In this document: piece after piece, positions 6,291 through 12,247 of the stretch | Layout of the letters: each line of letters starts with the position of its first letter | Position numbering within the stretch: the first letter of the stretch is position 1 | Notes under the pieces: generated by a model | Told to the model about the DNA's origin: nothing | Databases searched by the model: none | Seen by the model: only the letters and a program-made list of their open reading frames with translations | Assembly: GCA_005883365.1 (NCBI GenBank) | Contig: VAXA01000017.1 | Span: 1 to 13,778, forward strand | Source of the DNA: Actinomycetota bacterium | GTDB lineage: Bacteria > Actinomycetota > Thermoleophilia > Gaiellales > Gaiellaceae | Direction: 5' to 3' | Length of the DNA: 13,778 bases | Made by a program: the position numbers and the translations under genes

Positions 6291-9200
6291 CTCTTCTCGA
6301 GTTTCAGCTCGTCGCCCGAGACGCGGATCTCGGTCGCGAGCACCTCGCGCGCGATCCAGTCTCCGTGCCGGCCGACGAGCTCGCGTTGCGCCTCGGACAC
6401 CGTGAGGACGATGCGGTCCGTCAGCTCGAAGCCCTCATCCTTGCGGAGCGAGTTGACGCGATGGATCAGCTCGTATGCCTCGCCCTCGAGCAGGAGCTCG
6501 TCATCGAGGCCGAGGTCGAGCGCGACGGTCACACCGTCACCGGACGCGACCGCCCAGCCCTCGCGGCCGCCTCGCTCGACGAGCACCTCTTCCGGCTCTA
6601 GCTCGCGGCCCACCACCCGGAAGCGGCCGCCGGGCAACTCCTCGAACTCGCCCGCCGCGAGCGCCTGACGCACGGTTCCCAGCTCCTTGCCCAGCTTCGG
6701 GCCGAGCACCGGCAGGTTCGCCTTCACGCGCAGCTCGACAGCCTCGACGGCGCCGAGCTCGACGTCCTTCACGCGCAACTCGTCCGCAACCTCCTCGAGA
6801 TGGCCGTCGACGTCCGCGCCCTCTACGACGAGCCGACGCAGCGGCTGCCGCAGCTTGATGCCCGACGTCGAGCGCGCCTGCCTGCCGAGCTCGACGACGC
6901 GCCGCACCGCTGCGATCTCTCCGAGCAGCGTCCGATCCGGCTCGGCCACTTCCGGCCAGCCGGCGAGATGCACCGACTCCGGCCCGTCGGGGACGAGCGT
7001 CCGCCACAGATGGTCGGTCACGAAGGGGAGGATCGGCGCGAGAACGCGCAAGGACTGCACGAGCGCGTACCAGAGCGTCCGCAGCGCCGCCTCGTCGTCC
7101 CCCCAGAAGCGGCGGCGCGAGCGGCGGATGTACCAGTTCGAGAGGTCGTCGACGTACGCCTCGAACTCGCGCATCACCGCCACGGTCTCATAGCCCGTGT
7201 AGCCCGTCTCGGCCGCGACGACGAAGGCGTGCGTCCGCTCCGCGAGCCAGCGGTCGAGCGGCGCCGACAGGTCGGCCGGCCCCAGCTCGGACCACGCGGG
7301 CCGGAAGCCCTGCACGTTCGCGTAGTCGACGAGGAACTTGACGGAGTTCCAGAAGGTGAGGAAGCGCCGCTTTACCTCCTCCGCCATGCCGTAGCCGAAG
7401 CGAAGCGGCTGGCTCGGCGGCTGGCTGCAGTAGAGCCAGCGCATCACGTCGGCGCCCATCCGCTCGAGGGCGTCGTCGAGCTCGATCGCATTCCCCCACG
7501 ACTTGTGCATCTCGCGACCGTTCTCGTCGTAGACCTTCTCGTACGTCAGGACGCGCTTGTACGGCTGCTCGCCGGCGAGCGTGATCGCCATGAAGCACTG
7601 GGAGTAGAACCAGAGCCGGATCTGCTCCCGCATCTCCGAGACCCAGTCGGCCGGGAACCACTTCTCCCAGTAGGCATGGTCGGGGAGATCGGCGCCGGAG
7701 AGGCCCACCGACGCGCCGGTCGCATAGCCGCCGGGGATCCACTCCGGGTTGTGCCAGCCAAGCGTCGAGAAGTGAACGATGCCAGCGTCGAGCCAGGCGT
7801 CGCCGACCTCAAGGATGCGCTCGACCTCGGCGTCGCAGCTCTCGCACCGGATGCGGACTGCGTCGATCCACGGCCGGTGCAGCTCCTCGAGCTGCTCGAG
7901 CCCCGAGACGGCGCGCTCCTCGAGCTCCGCGCGCGACCCGATCACGTTCAGTTGTCCGCAATCGCACTCGTAGAACGGAAGCGGCAGGCCGAAGTAGCGG
8001 CGGCGGGAGATGTTCCAGTCGCCCATGTTGCGGAGCCAGTCGTCCATCCGCTTCTTGTACTGGGGCGGCGTCCACTCGACCGTCGCGTTGCCCTCGAGCA
8101 TCGGCTGCCGGATCTCGTCTGCGGAGATGAACCAGTCGTCGACGACTCGGAAGACGAGCGGCGTCCGGCAGCGCCAGCAGACCGGGTACCGGTGAACGAT
8201 CGAGGTCGCCTCGACGAGCAAGTCGCGCTCGCGCAGCGACTCGATCACGGGGTCGACGACCTCCTCCGTCGTCTTGCCCTCCAGCCCGCCGTAGCCGGGC
8301 AGCATCCGCCCTGACTCGTCGATCGGCGCGAGCACAGGCAGATCATGGACGCGTGAGAGCTCGAAGTCCTCCGCGCCCGCACCCGGGGCGATGTGGACGA
8401 TGCCGGTGCCCTCGTCGAGCGAAACCTCGTCCCACGGGATCACGCGGTGGACGACGCCCTCCTGTGCCGGAAAGTGGTCGAACGGGCCTTCGTACTCGAG
8501 CCCGACGAGGTCCGAGCCGCGCACCTTCTCCCCGAAGTGCTCCTCGGGATAGCGCTCGGTCGCGACCCACTCACCCGCGTCGTTGCGCCCGTACTCGGCG
8601 TCGGGCTTCACCGCGGCTGCGACGTTCGCCGGCAACGTCCACGGCGTCGTCGTCCAGACGACGAGCGACTCGCCCGCCCGGCCGCGCAAGGGGAAGCGCA
8701 CGAAGAGCGACGGATGCTCGAGCTCCTCGTAGTTCTCCTCGCCGGCTTGCTCGTGCTTCGAGAGCGAGGTGCCGCAGCGTGGACACCACTGCGTGGCGCG
8801 GTGCCCCTTGTACAACCAGCCGCGTGCGTGAACCTCCTGGAGGAAGCCCCAGATGTACTCGATGTTCGTGTCGGCGAAGGTGAAGTAGTCGTTGTCCCAG
8901 TCCATCCACTGGCCAAGCCGGCGGAACTGCTCCGTCTGAATCTCGGCGAAGCGAGCGACGCGCTCGCGGCACTTGCGTGCGAAGGCGGCGAGCCCGTACT
9001 CCTCGATCTCCCGCTTCGAGTTGAGCCCGAGCTCTTTCTCGACCTCGACCTCCACCCAGAGACCCTGCGAGTCGAAGCCGTTCTGGTAGCGGAGCTCGTG
9101 GCCGCGGAGCGCCTGGTAGCGGTGGAAGACGTCCTTGAGCGTCCGCCCGTGCCCGTGGTGGACGCCGGCGGGATTGTTAGCCGTCATCGGCCCGTCCATG

Positions 9201-9340
9201 AACGAGAAGCTCGGGCCGCCGCGGTTCTGCTCACGCAGCTTGGCGAACGTCTCCTCCTCCTCCCAACGCGTGAGCATGGCCCGCTCGAGCCCGGGATGGT
9301 CGGGTTTGTCCGGCAGAGGCTGGAAGATTGGCTCCGGCAT
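6287..9340 (-). CDS. ileS: isoleucyl-tRNA synthetase
   Basis: This class Ia synthetase charges tRNA-Ile and edits Val-tRNA-Ile. The 1017 aa are full length. The HIGH motif appears as GVHHGHGRTLKD with HHGH at residues 61-64. A zinc-knuckle-like segment (CPRCGTSLSKHE) and the CP1 editing domain follow, with WTTTPWTLPAN and GTGIVHIAPGAGAEDF including its acidic editing residue. A second CWRC pair, the isoleucine-specific WFISADEIR and DWNISRRRYFG regions, and an anticodon-binding C-terminal half complete it. The KMSKS loop is atypical: GREMHKSWGN, with the functional lysine at K613 but E610 in place of the first K. The length and motifs separate it from ValRS and LeuRS. The ATG at 9340 is preceded by a TAGACT box at 10 nt and has no Shine-Dalgarno. 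No T-box fits in the 85-nt leader. It converges on ispH. Confidence 0.95.
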   Translation of the reverse strand: MPEPIFQPLPDKPDHPGLERAMLTRWEEEETFAKLREQNRGGPSFSFMDGPMTANNPAGVHHGHGRTLKDVFHRYQALRGHELRYQNGFDSQGLWVEVEVEKELGLNSKREIEEYGLAAFARKCRERVARFAEIQTEQFRRLGQWMDWDNDYFTFADTNIEYIWGFLQEVHARGWLYKGHRATQWCPRCGTSLSKHEQAGEENYEELEHPSLFVRFPLRGRAGESLVVWTTTPWTLPANVAAAVKPDAEYGRNDAGEWVATERYPEEHFGEKVRGSDLVGLEYEGPFDHFPAQEGVVHRVIPWDEVSLDEGTGIVHIAPGAGAEDFELSRVHDLPVLAPIDESGRMLPGYGGLEGKTTEEVVDPVIESLRERDLLVEATSIVHRYPVCWRCRTPLVFRVVDDWFISADEIRQPMLEGNATVEWTPPQYKKRMDDWLRNMGDWNISRRRYFGLPLPFYECDCGQLNVIGSRAELEERAVSGLEQLEELHRPWIDAVRIRCESCDAEVERILEVGDAWLDAGIVHFSTLGWHNPEWIPGGYATGASVGLSGADLPDHAYWEKWFPADWVSEMREQIRLWFYSQCFMAITLAGEQPYKRVLTYEKVYDENGREMHKSWGNAIELDDALERMGADVMRWLYCSQPPSQPLRFGYGMAEEVKRRFLTFWNSVKFLVDYANVQGFRPAWSELGPADLSAPLDRWLAERTHAFVVAAETGYTGYETVAVMREFEAYVDDLSNWYIRRSRRRFWGDDEAALRTLWYALVQSLRVLAPILPFVTDHLWRTLVPDGPESVHLAGWPEVAEPDRTLLGEIAAVRRVVELGRQARSTSGIKLRQPLRRLVVEGADVDGHLEEVADELRVKDVELGAVEAVELRVKANLPVLGPKLGKELGTVRQALAAGEFEELPGGRFRVVGRELEPEEVLVERGGREGWAVASGDGVTVALDLGLDDELLLEGEAYELIHRVNSLRKDEGFELTDRIVLTVSEAQRELVGRHGDWIAREVLATEIRVSGDELKLEKS

Positions 9341-9350
9341 CGGGAAGGCA

Positions 9351-9356
9351 AGTCTA
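9351..9356 (-). promoter_or_regulatory. candidate -10 box of ileS
   Basis: TAGACT (9356-9351, minus) ends 10 nt before the ileS ATG, giving a leader of about 3-4 nt. There is no Shine-Dalgarno and no clear -35. The rest of the 85-nt ileS/thioredoxin gap holds the thioredoxin Shine-Dalgarno. Confidence 0.35.
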
Positions 9357-9425
9357 GGCCGAGGCGTTACGCACTACTGGGTGCCTGGGTACAGGTCCCC
9401 ACCGAAGCGACACCGAAAGGAAACG

Positions 9426-9737
9426 ATGGCAACTGACGTCACCGACACCACCTTCGAGACCGAGGTCCTGCAGGCGGACGAGCCCGTGCTCGTCGACTTC
9501 TGGGCCGAGTGGTGCGGACCGTGTCACGCGGTCGCGCCTGTGCTCGAGCGCATCGCCGACGAGCACAACCTCAAGCTCGTCAAAGTGAACATCGACGAGA
9601 ACCAGGATCTCGCGATGCGCTACGGGATCCAGTCGATCCCGAACATGATGCTCTTCGAGGGCGGCGCGCCGAAGGCCTCGGCCGTGGGCGCGATGCCCAA
9701 GGGCATGCTCGAGCGCCAGCTCGGCTTCGAAAGTTAG
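9426..9737 (+). CDS. trxA: thioredoxin
   Basis: This small cytosolic dithiol oxidoreductase of 103 aa has the normal length for a single thioredoxin domain. It carries the classic active site WAEWCGPC with redox cysteines C30 and C33, buried D24 in VDFWA, the cis-proline at P72 (SIPNMM) and the usual VNIDEN turn. There is no signal peptide. The ATG at 9426 follows a good Shine-Dalgarno (AAAGGAAA, 9416-9423), unlike most genes in this window. It is transcribed divergently from ileS and converges on the 53-aa gene. Thioredoxin reduces peroxiredoxins and ribonucleotide reductase, so it is a candidate electron donor for the seleno-peroxiredoxin at 13471 (inference). Several trx paralogues per genome are common, so the symbol denotes family rather than orthology. 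Confidence 0.95.
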   Translation: MATDVTDTTFETEVLQADEPVLVDFWAEWCGPCHAVAPVLERIADEHNLKLVKVNIDENQDLAMRYGIQSIPNMMLFEGGAPKASAVGAMPKGMLERQLGFES

Positions 9738-9740
9738 GAA

Positions 9741-9772
9741 AGCGCGGCGGAGCTTGCGGCATTCGCCGCGCT
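9741..9772. terminator. bidirectional hairpin between the convergent thioredoxin and 53-aa genes
   Basis: AGCGCGGCG (9741-9749) pairs with CGCCGCGCT (9764-9772), nine perfect base pairs with a 14-nt loop, 3 nt after the thioredoxin stop and before the end of the opposing small gene. There is no U-run on either side, so it is a typical GC-rich 'I-shaped' actinobacterial terminator candidate rather than a canonical one. Confidence 0.45.
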
Positions 9773-9798
9773 CCCCGCGCCCTCACCGAACCTGCGAG

Positions 9799-9960
9799 CT
9801 ACTCCGACAGCTGAGGAGCTTCGCGCCCCTCGACAAACCGCAGAAAGTCCGCATGCTTTGCGAGATACGCCTCGAGCTCGCCGAGACCCGCGCCGGCCCA
9901 ATCCTCGAGCCACGTCTCGGCGATGTCGTCCTCGATGCAGTGGAAGCCACGCTCGCTCAT
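9799..9960 (-). CDS. unrecognised small acidic protein, 53 aa
   Basis: ATG 9960 to TAG 9801-9799 encodes 53 residues beginning MSERGFHCIEDDIAETWLED and ending in a hydrophilic tail. I do not recognise a family. Support for coding comes from strongly G/C-biased third positions through most of the frame (ATC, GAG, GAC, GCC, CTC), a natural protein-like composition with amphipathic helical stretches (residues ~25-45), an in-frame TGA directly before the ATG that fixes the longest start, and tight packing between trx and the next promoter. It has one cysteine (C8) and no membrane segment. A GATCAT box 8 nt before the ATG would make it leaderless. It is too short for routine ORF cut-offs. Function unknown; it could be a regulator or a small structural protein. 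Confidence 0.6.
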   Translation of the reverse strand: MSERGFHCIEDDIAETWLEDWAGAGLGELEAYLAKHADFLRFVEGREAPQLSE

Positions 9961-9968
9961 TCAGGCGC

Positions 9969-9997
9969 ATGATCGACACGAAGCAGGGCATTGGCTA
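9969..9997 (-). promoter_or_regulatory. candidate promoter of the 53-aa gene
   Basis: TAGCCA (9997-9992) and GATCAT (9974-9969) on the minus strand are 17 nt apart, each with four of six consensus matches. The -10 ends 8 nt before the ATG at 9960, predicting a leaderless message. The -35 touches the dyad at 9997-10014. Confidence 0.35.
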
Positions 9998-10001
9998 TGG
10001 G
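9973..10001 (+). promoter_or_regulatory. candidate promoter of the cyclic-nucleotide-binding gene
   Basis: TCGACA (9973-9978, five of six to the -35 consensus) and TATGGG (9996-10001, three of six) are spaced 17 nt apart. Transcription would start near 10008, leaving a leader of about 45 nt. The -10 overlaps the dyad at 9997-10014. Confidence 0.3.
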
Positions 10002-10014
10002 CCGTTCGGCTCAA
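9997..10014. promoter_or_regulatory. second, imperfect copy of the 18-bp dyad
   Basis: ATGGGCCGTTCGGCTCAA matches the perfect dyad at 5252-5269 at 15 of 18 positions and keeps 6 of 8 symmetric pairs. It lies in the 94-nt divergent gap between the 53-aa gene and the cyclic-nucleotide-binding gene, overlapping candidate promoter elements of both. The repeated position in divergent promoters suggests a shared regulator, but two copies are little evidence. Confidence 0.35.
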
Positions 10015-10054
10015 CTTCGCGGACGGCCGGACCTAACCCGGAAAATGAGTAGCG

Positions 10055-10426
10055 ATGCCGCGCGCCTCCGCCACACAGCATGAGCTCGCACGGGTCGAGC
10101 TGCTCGCCGGGCTCCCGGGTGAGATCCTCGCCCGGCTCGCGCGACGCATGGAGCGCGAGGAAGTCGCCCCGGGCACCGTGCTCGTGCGCGAAGGCGAGCC
10201 CGACGACCGCTTCTACGTCCTCCTCGCCGGCGTGCTCGCCGTCAGCCAGCACGACCTCGGAGCGCGCAGCCTCCTCCGTCCGGGCGACTACTTCGGCGAG
10301 GTCGCGCCCGCGATGTCGGTTCCGCGAACGGCGACGGTGTCCGCGATGACTCCCGCCGTCGTCGCGAGCTGCGACCGGGCGACGTTCGACGAGCTCGTAC
10401 GGCCGCTCTTCGCCGACGACGGATAG
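10055..10426 (+). CDS. stand-alone cyclic nucleotide-binding (CRP-type) domain protein
   Basis: This 123-aa protein is one cNMP-binding beta-barrel with no HTH, kinase, channel or membrane segment. Residues 11-32 form the usual N-terminal helix (LARVELLAGLPGEILARLAR). The barrel strands follow (VLVREGEPDDRFYVLLAGVL), and then the phosphate-binding cassette FGEVAPAMSVPRTATV with G81, E82, R91 and T92. The conserved Glu and Arg that contact ribose and phosphate are kept, so it may really bind cAMP or cGMP. It may act as an adaptor or regulatory subunit. ATG 10055 lacks a strong Shine-Dalgarno. The stop is 6 nt from the stop of the convergent serine hydrolase gene. The role is not inferable from the neighbours. 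Confidence 0.85.
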   Translation: MPRASATQHELARVELLAGLPGEILARLARRMEREEVAPGTVLVREGEPDDRFYVLLAGVLAVSQHDLGARSLLRPGDYFGEVAPAMSVPRTATVSAMTPAVVASCDRATFDELVRPLFADDG

Positions 10427-10432
10427 CGCGGG

Positions 10433-11242
10433 TCACGCGCCGAGCTCGGCGAGCACGGCGTCGCCGAAAGCGGGCCAGGCCTCCTTCGCCCAGTCACCGA
10501 AACGCCGCTCCGTGAGGAGGGCGCACGCGAAGCCAGCATCGGGGTCGACCCACAGGAACGTGCCGCTCGCGCCGAAGTGGCCGAAGGTGCGCTCCGAGTT
10601 GCGGCGGCCGGTCCAGTGCGGTGACTTCGCATCGCGCAGCTCGAACGTGAGGCCCCAGTCGTTGGGCTCCATCCGGCCGAGGCCCGGCAGGACGCCCGAG
10701 AGGCCGGGGAACTGGACGGTCGCCGCCTCGGTGAGCGTCTCGGGCGCAACAAGCGTCGGCTCGAGGAGCTCGCGCCCCAGCGAGAGGAGATCGGCGAGCG
10801 GCCCGCGATAGCCGTGAGCGGGCGAGCCGGCGAGGCGGCCAGTGAGGCCGAGCGGCCGCACCACTGCGTGGACGAAGTAGTCGGCGAACGGCATCTCCGC
10901 CCGCTCCTCGAGGAGACGGGCGGCGAGCTCGATGCCGGTGTTCGAGTAGATGCGGCGGCGGCCGGGCCCCGTGAGCGGCTGGTCGCCGTCGACGGGCAAG
11001 CCGGAAGCGTGGGCGAGTAGGTGACGCAGGGTGGAACCGGGCGGTCCCGCCGCCTCGTCCAGGTCGACCGTGCCCTCCTCGAGCGCTACGAGCAGCGCGA
11101 GACCCGTGAGGAGCTTCGTGACCGAGGCCCACGGCAGCTCGGCGTTTTGCGCACCGTGCGTCGCGACGACAGCGCCTGGCCCTGCGACCCCGGCGGCGGC
11201 CACCCCCGCGTTCCAGCCGTCGATCGCCCGCAGCGCGTCCAC
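10433..11242 (-). CDS. beta-lactamase-fold serine hydrolase (class C/PBP-like)
   Basis: This 269-aa protein belongs to the PF00144-type serine hydrolases (class C beta-lactamases, DD-peptidases, esterases). The catalytic SxxK is S40-V-T-K43 in WASVTKLLTG, the second motif is Y99-S-N, and the third is H222-F-G in place of KTG. LRHLLAHASGLP (72-83) is a family hallmark. It has no signal peptide, so it is probably cytoplasmic, which argues against peptidoglycan work or antibiotic resistance and for an esterase or amidase role. I chose GTG 11242 because longer starts would run into the Rid gene on the other strand; a TAGTAT box 8 nt upstream supports a leaderless start there. At only ~270 aa it is short for the family, which is typical of a compact actinobacterial subgroup. 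Substrate unknown. Confidence 0.85.
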   Translation of the reverse strand: MDALRAIDGWNAGVAAAGVAGPGAVVATHGAQNAELPWASVTKLLTGLALLVALEEGTVDLDEAAGPPGSTLRHLLAHASGLPVDGDQPLTGPGRRRIYSNTGIELAARLLEERAEMPFADYFVHAVVRPLGLTGRLAGSPAHGYRGPLADLLSLGRELLEPTLVAPETLTEAATVQFPGLSGVLPGLGRMEPNDWGLTFELRDAKSPHWTGRRNSERTFGHFGASGTFLWVDPDAGFACALLTERRFGDWAKEAWPAFGDAVLAELGA

Positions 11243-11261
11243 AGCGCGGGATACTAGGAAG
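11243..11261. promoter_or_regulatory. 19-nt divergent promoter core with overlapping -10 boxes
   Basis: The whole gap between the GTG of the serine hydrolase (11242, minus) and the GTG of the Rid gene (11262, plus) is 19 nt. It contains TAGTAT on the minus strand (11256-11251) and GATACT on the plus strand (11250-11255), which share five base pairs. The boxes end 8 nt and 6 nt before their start codons, so both messages would be leaderless and could not be initiated simultaneously. The -35 regions would lie inside the opposite genes and are weak. Confidence 0.4.
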
Positions 11262-11636
11262 GTGGCCCGCGCCACCGTTCCTGCGGTCTCGCCTTTCGCC
11301 GACACGGTCGGCTACTCCCGCGCCGTACGCGACGGGCGTCACGTCTACGTAGCGGGAACCGCGCCCGTGGGCATCGAGTCCCAGGATCCGTACGAACAGG
11401 CGAAGCGCTGCCTCGCGATCATCGCCGACGCGCTCCGCGAGTTGGGCGCAGGCCCCGAGCACGTCGTCCGCACCCGCGTCTACATCGTCAACCCTGCCGA
11501 CTGGGAGGCAGTCGGGCGTGCGCACGGTGAGGTGTTCGGCGCGCACCGTCCTGCGTCGGCGATGCTCGTCATCGCCGGAATGCTCGATCCGGCCTGGAAG
11601 GTCGAGATCGAGGCGGACGCGATTCTGCCCGAGTGA
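11262..11636 (+). CDS. Rid family protein (YjgF/YER057c/UK114), catalytic Arg absent
   Basis: These 124 aa are one chorismate-mutase-like Rid domain, usually a homotrimer. The family features are VYVAGTAPV, the helix QAKRCLAIIADALRELGAG, VVRTRVYI, and the C-terminal AMLVIAGMLDPAWKVEIEADA with E117. RidA itself hydrolyses reactive enamines and imines using an arginine that lies in a PAR motif (Arg105 of E. coli RidA/TdcF). Here the aligned residue is S99 (HRPASAM), so RidA-type deaminase activity is doubtful. I therefore give no gene symbol. The GTG at 11262 opens the operon, with a -10 box 6 nt before it and an AGGAAG too close to serve as a Shine-Dalgarno. The stop codon overlaps the next start (GTGA). 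Confidence 0.9.
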   Translation: MARATVPAVSPFADTVGYSRAVRDGRHVYVAGTAPVGIESQDPYEQAKRCLAIIADALRELGAGPEHVVRTRVYIVNPADWEAVGRAHGEVFGAHRPASAMLVIAGMLDPAWKVEIEADAILPE

Positions 11637-12247
11637 GACTTTCCGTTCTCGCGGGGCTGTACGTCGCCGTCGTCCTCTCGGCGCAGGTGGGCGCGAACAA
11701 GATCGTCCGCCTCCCGTTCACGCACCTCGAGGCGCCCGGCGGCGTCTACTCGATCGGCGTCGCGCTCGCTCTCGTCCAGCTCGCGCACCACACGGGCGCG
11801 AGCCGCCGCGACGGGGCGCTCAACGCCCAGCTCCTGATTGGGCTCGGCTTCGTCGGGTCGGCGCTCTTCGCCGGCTATATCGCGCTCGTCGTTCACTCGC
11901 ACCCGGCATTTCCGGGGCAGGAGTTCGACCGCGCAGTCGGTTCGACCTGGCGCATCGTCGGCGCCAGCCTCGCCGCCTTCCTCGCCTCCGAGACCGTGGA
12001 CAACCTGGTCGGCGCGCCGCTGCGCGGACGCGTCCACGACGGCCTGCGGGTCATCCTCTCGACGGGGGCGAGCGCCCCGATCGACAGCGCCATCTTCCTC
12101 GTGCTCGCCTTCGGCTCGTCCGGGCTGCACTTCTTCGACGGCCAGCTCGTGGGCAAGATCGTTTCGTCCGTCGTGATCGGAATCCCGCTCGTCGTGCTCG
12201 GCCGACGCTTTCTTCCTGCAAACAACGGGGATATCGTCACGGCATGA
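11633..12247 (+). CDS. VUT (YhhQ-type) integral membrane protein
   Basis: This 204-aa hydrophobic protein has about six membrane segments, roughly at residues 4-20, 36-52, 66-88, 105-120, 139-162 and 170-191. The pattern QVGANKIV near the N-terminus, then RIVGASLAAFLASETVDNLV, then a polar loop followed by ILSTGASAPIDSAIFLVLAF, resembles the VUT family (PF02592), whose E. coli member YhhQ imports queuosine precursors. Transport of a queuosine precursor here is only a family-based guess; the actinobacterial branch could use another substrate. The GTG at 11633 overlaps the Rid stop by 4 nt and the stop overlaps the next ATG by 4 nt, so translation is coupled on both sides. No separate Shine-Dalgarno is seen. 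Confidence 0.7.
   Translation: MRLSVLAGLYVAVVLSAQVGANKIVRLPFTHLEAPGGVYSIGVALALVQLAHHTGASRRDGALNAQLLIGLGFVGSALFAGYIALVVHSHPAFPGQEFDRAVGSTWRIVGASLAAFLASETVDNLVGAPLRGRVHDGLRVILSTGASAPIDSAIFLVLAFGSSGLHFFDGQLVGKIVSSVVIGIPLVVLGRRFLPANNGDIVTA

Noticed and set aside
9341..9425. T-box riboswitch in front of ileS, as known in some actinobacteria
   Set aside because: The gap is only 85 nt, is shared with the thioredoxin promoter region, and shows no T-box motif or specifier stem; ileS instead looks leaderless.
10433..11242. Antibiotic-resistance beta-lactamase
   Set aside because: There is no signal peptide, the protein is short, and it has HFG in place of KTG; a general serine hydrolase of the same fold is the safer call.
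11518..12243. Upstream in-frame extension of the YbdK-type gene
   Set aside because: The stretch is Arg/Pro-rich nonsense in the alternative frame of the Rid and VUT genes; ATG 12244 with an ATGA overlap and a GVEEEY motif at the proper distance is the natural start.
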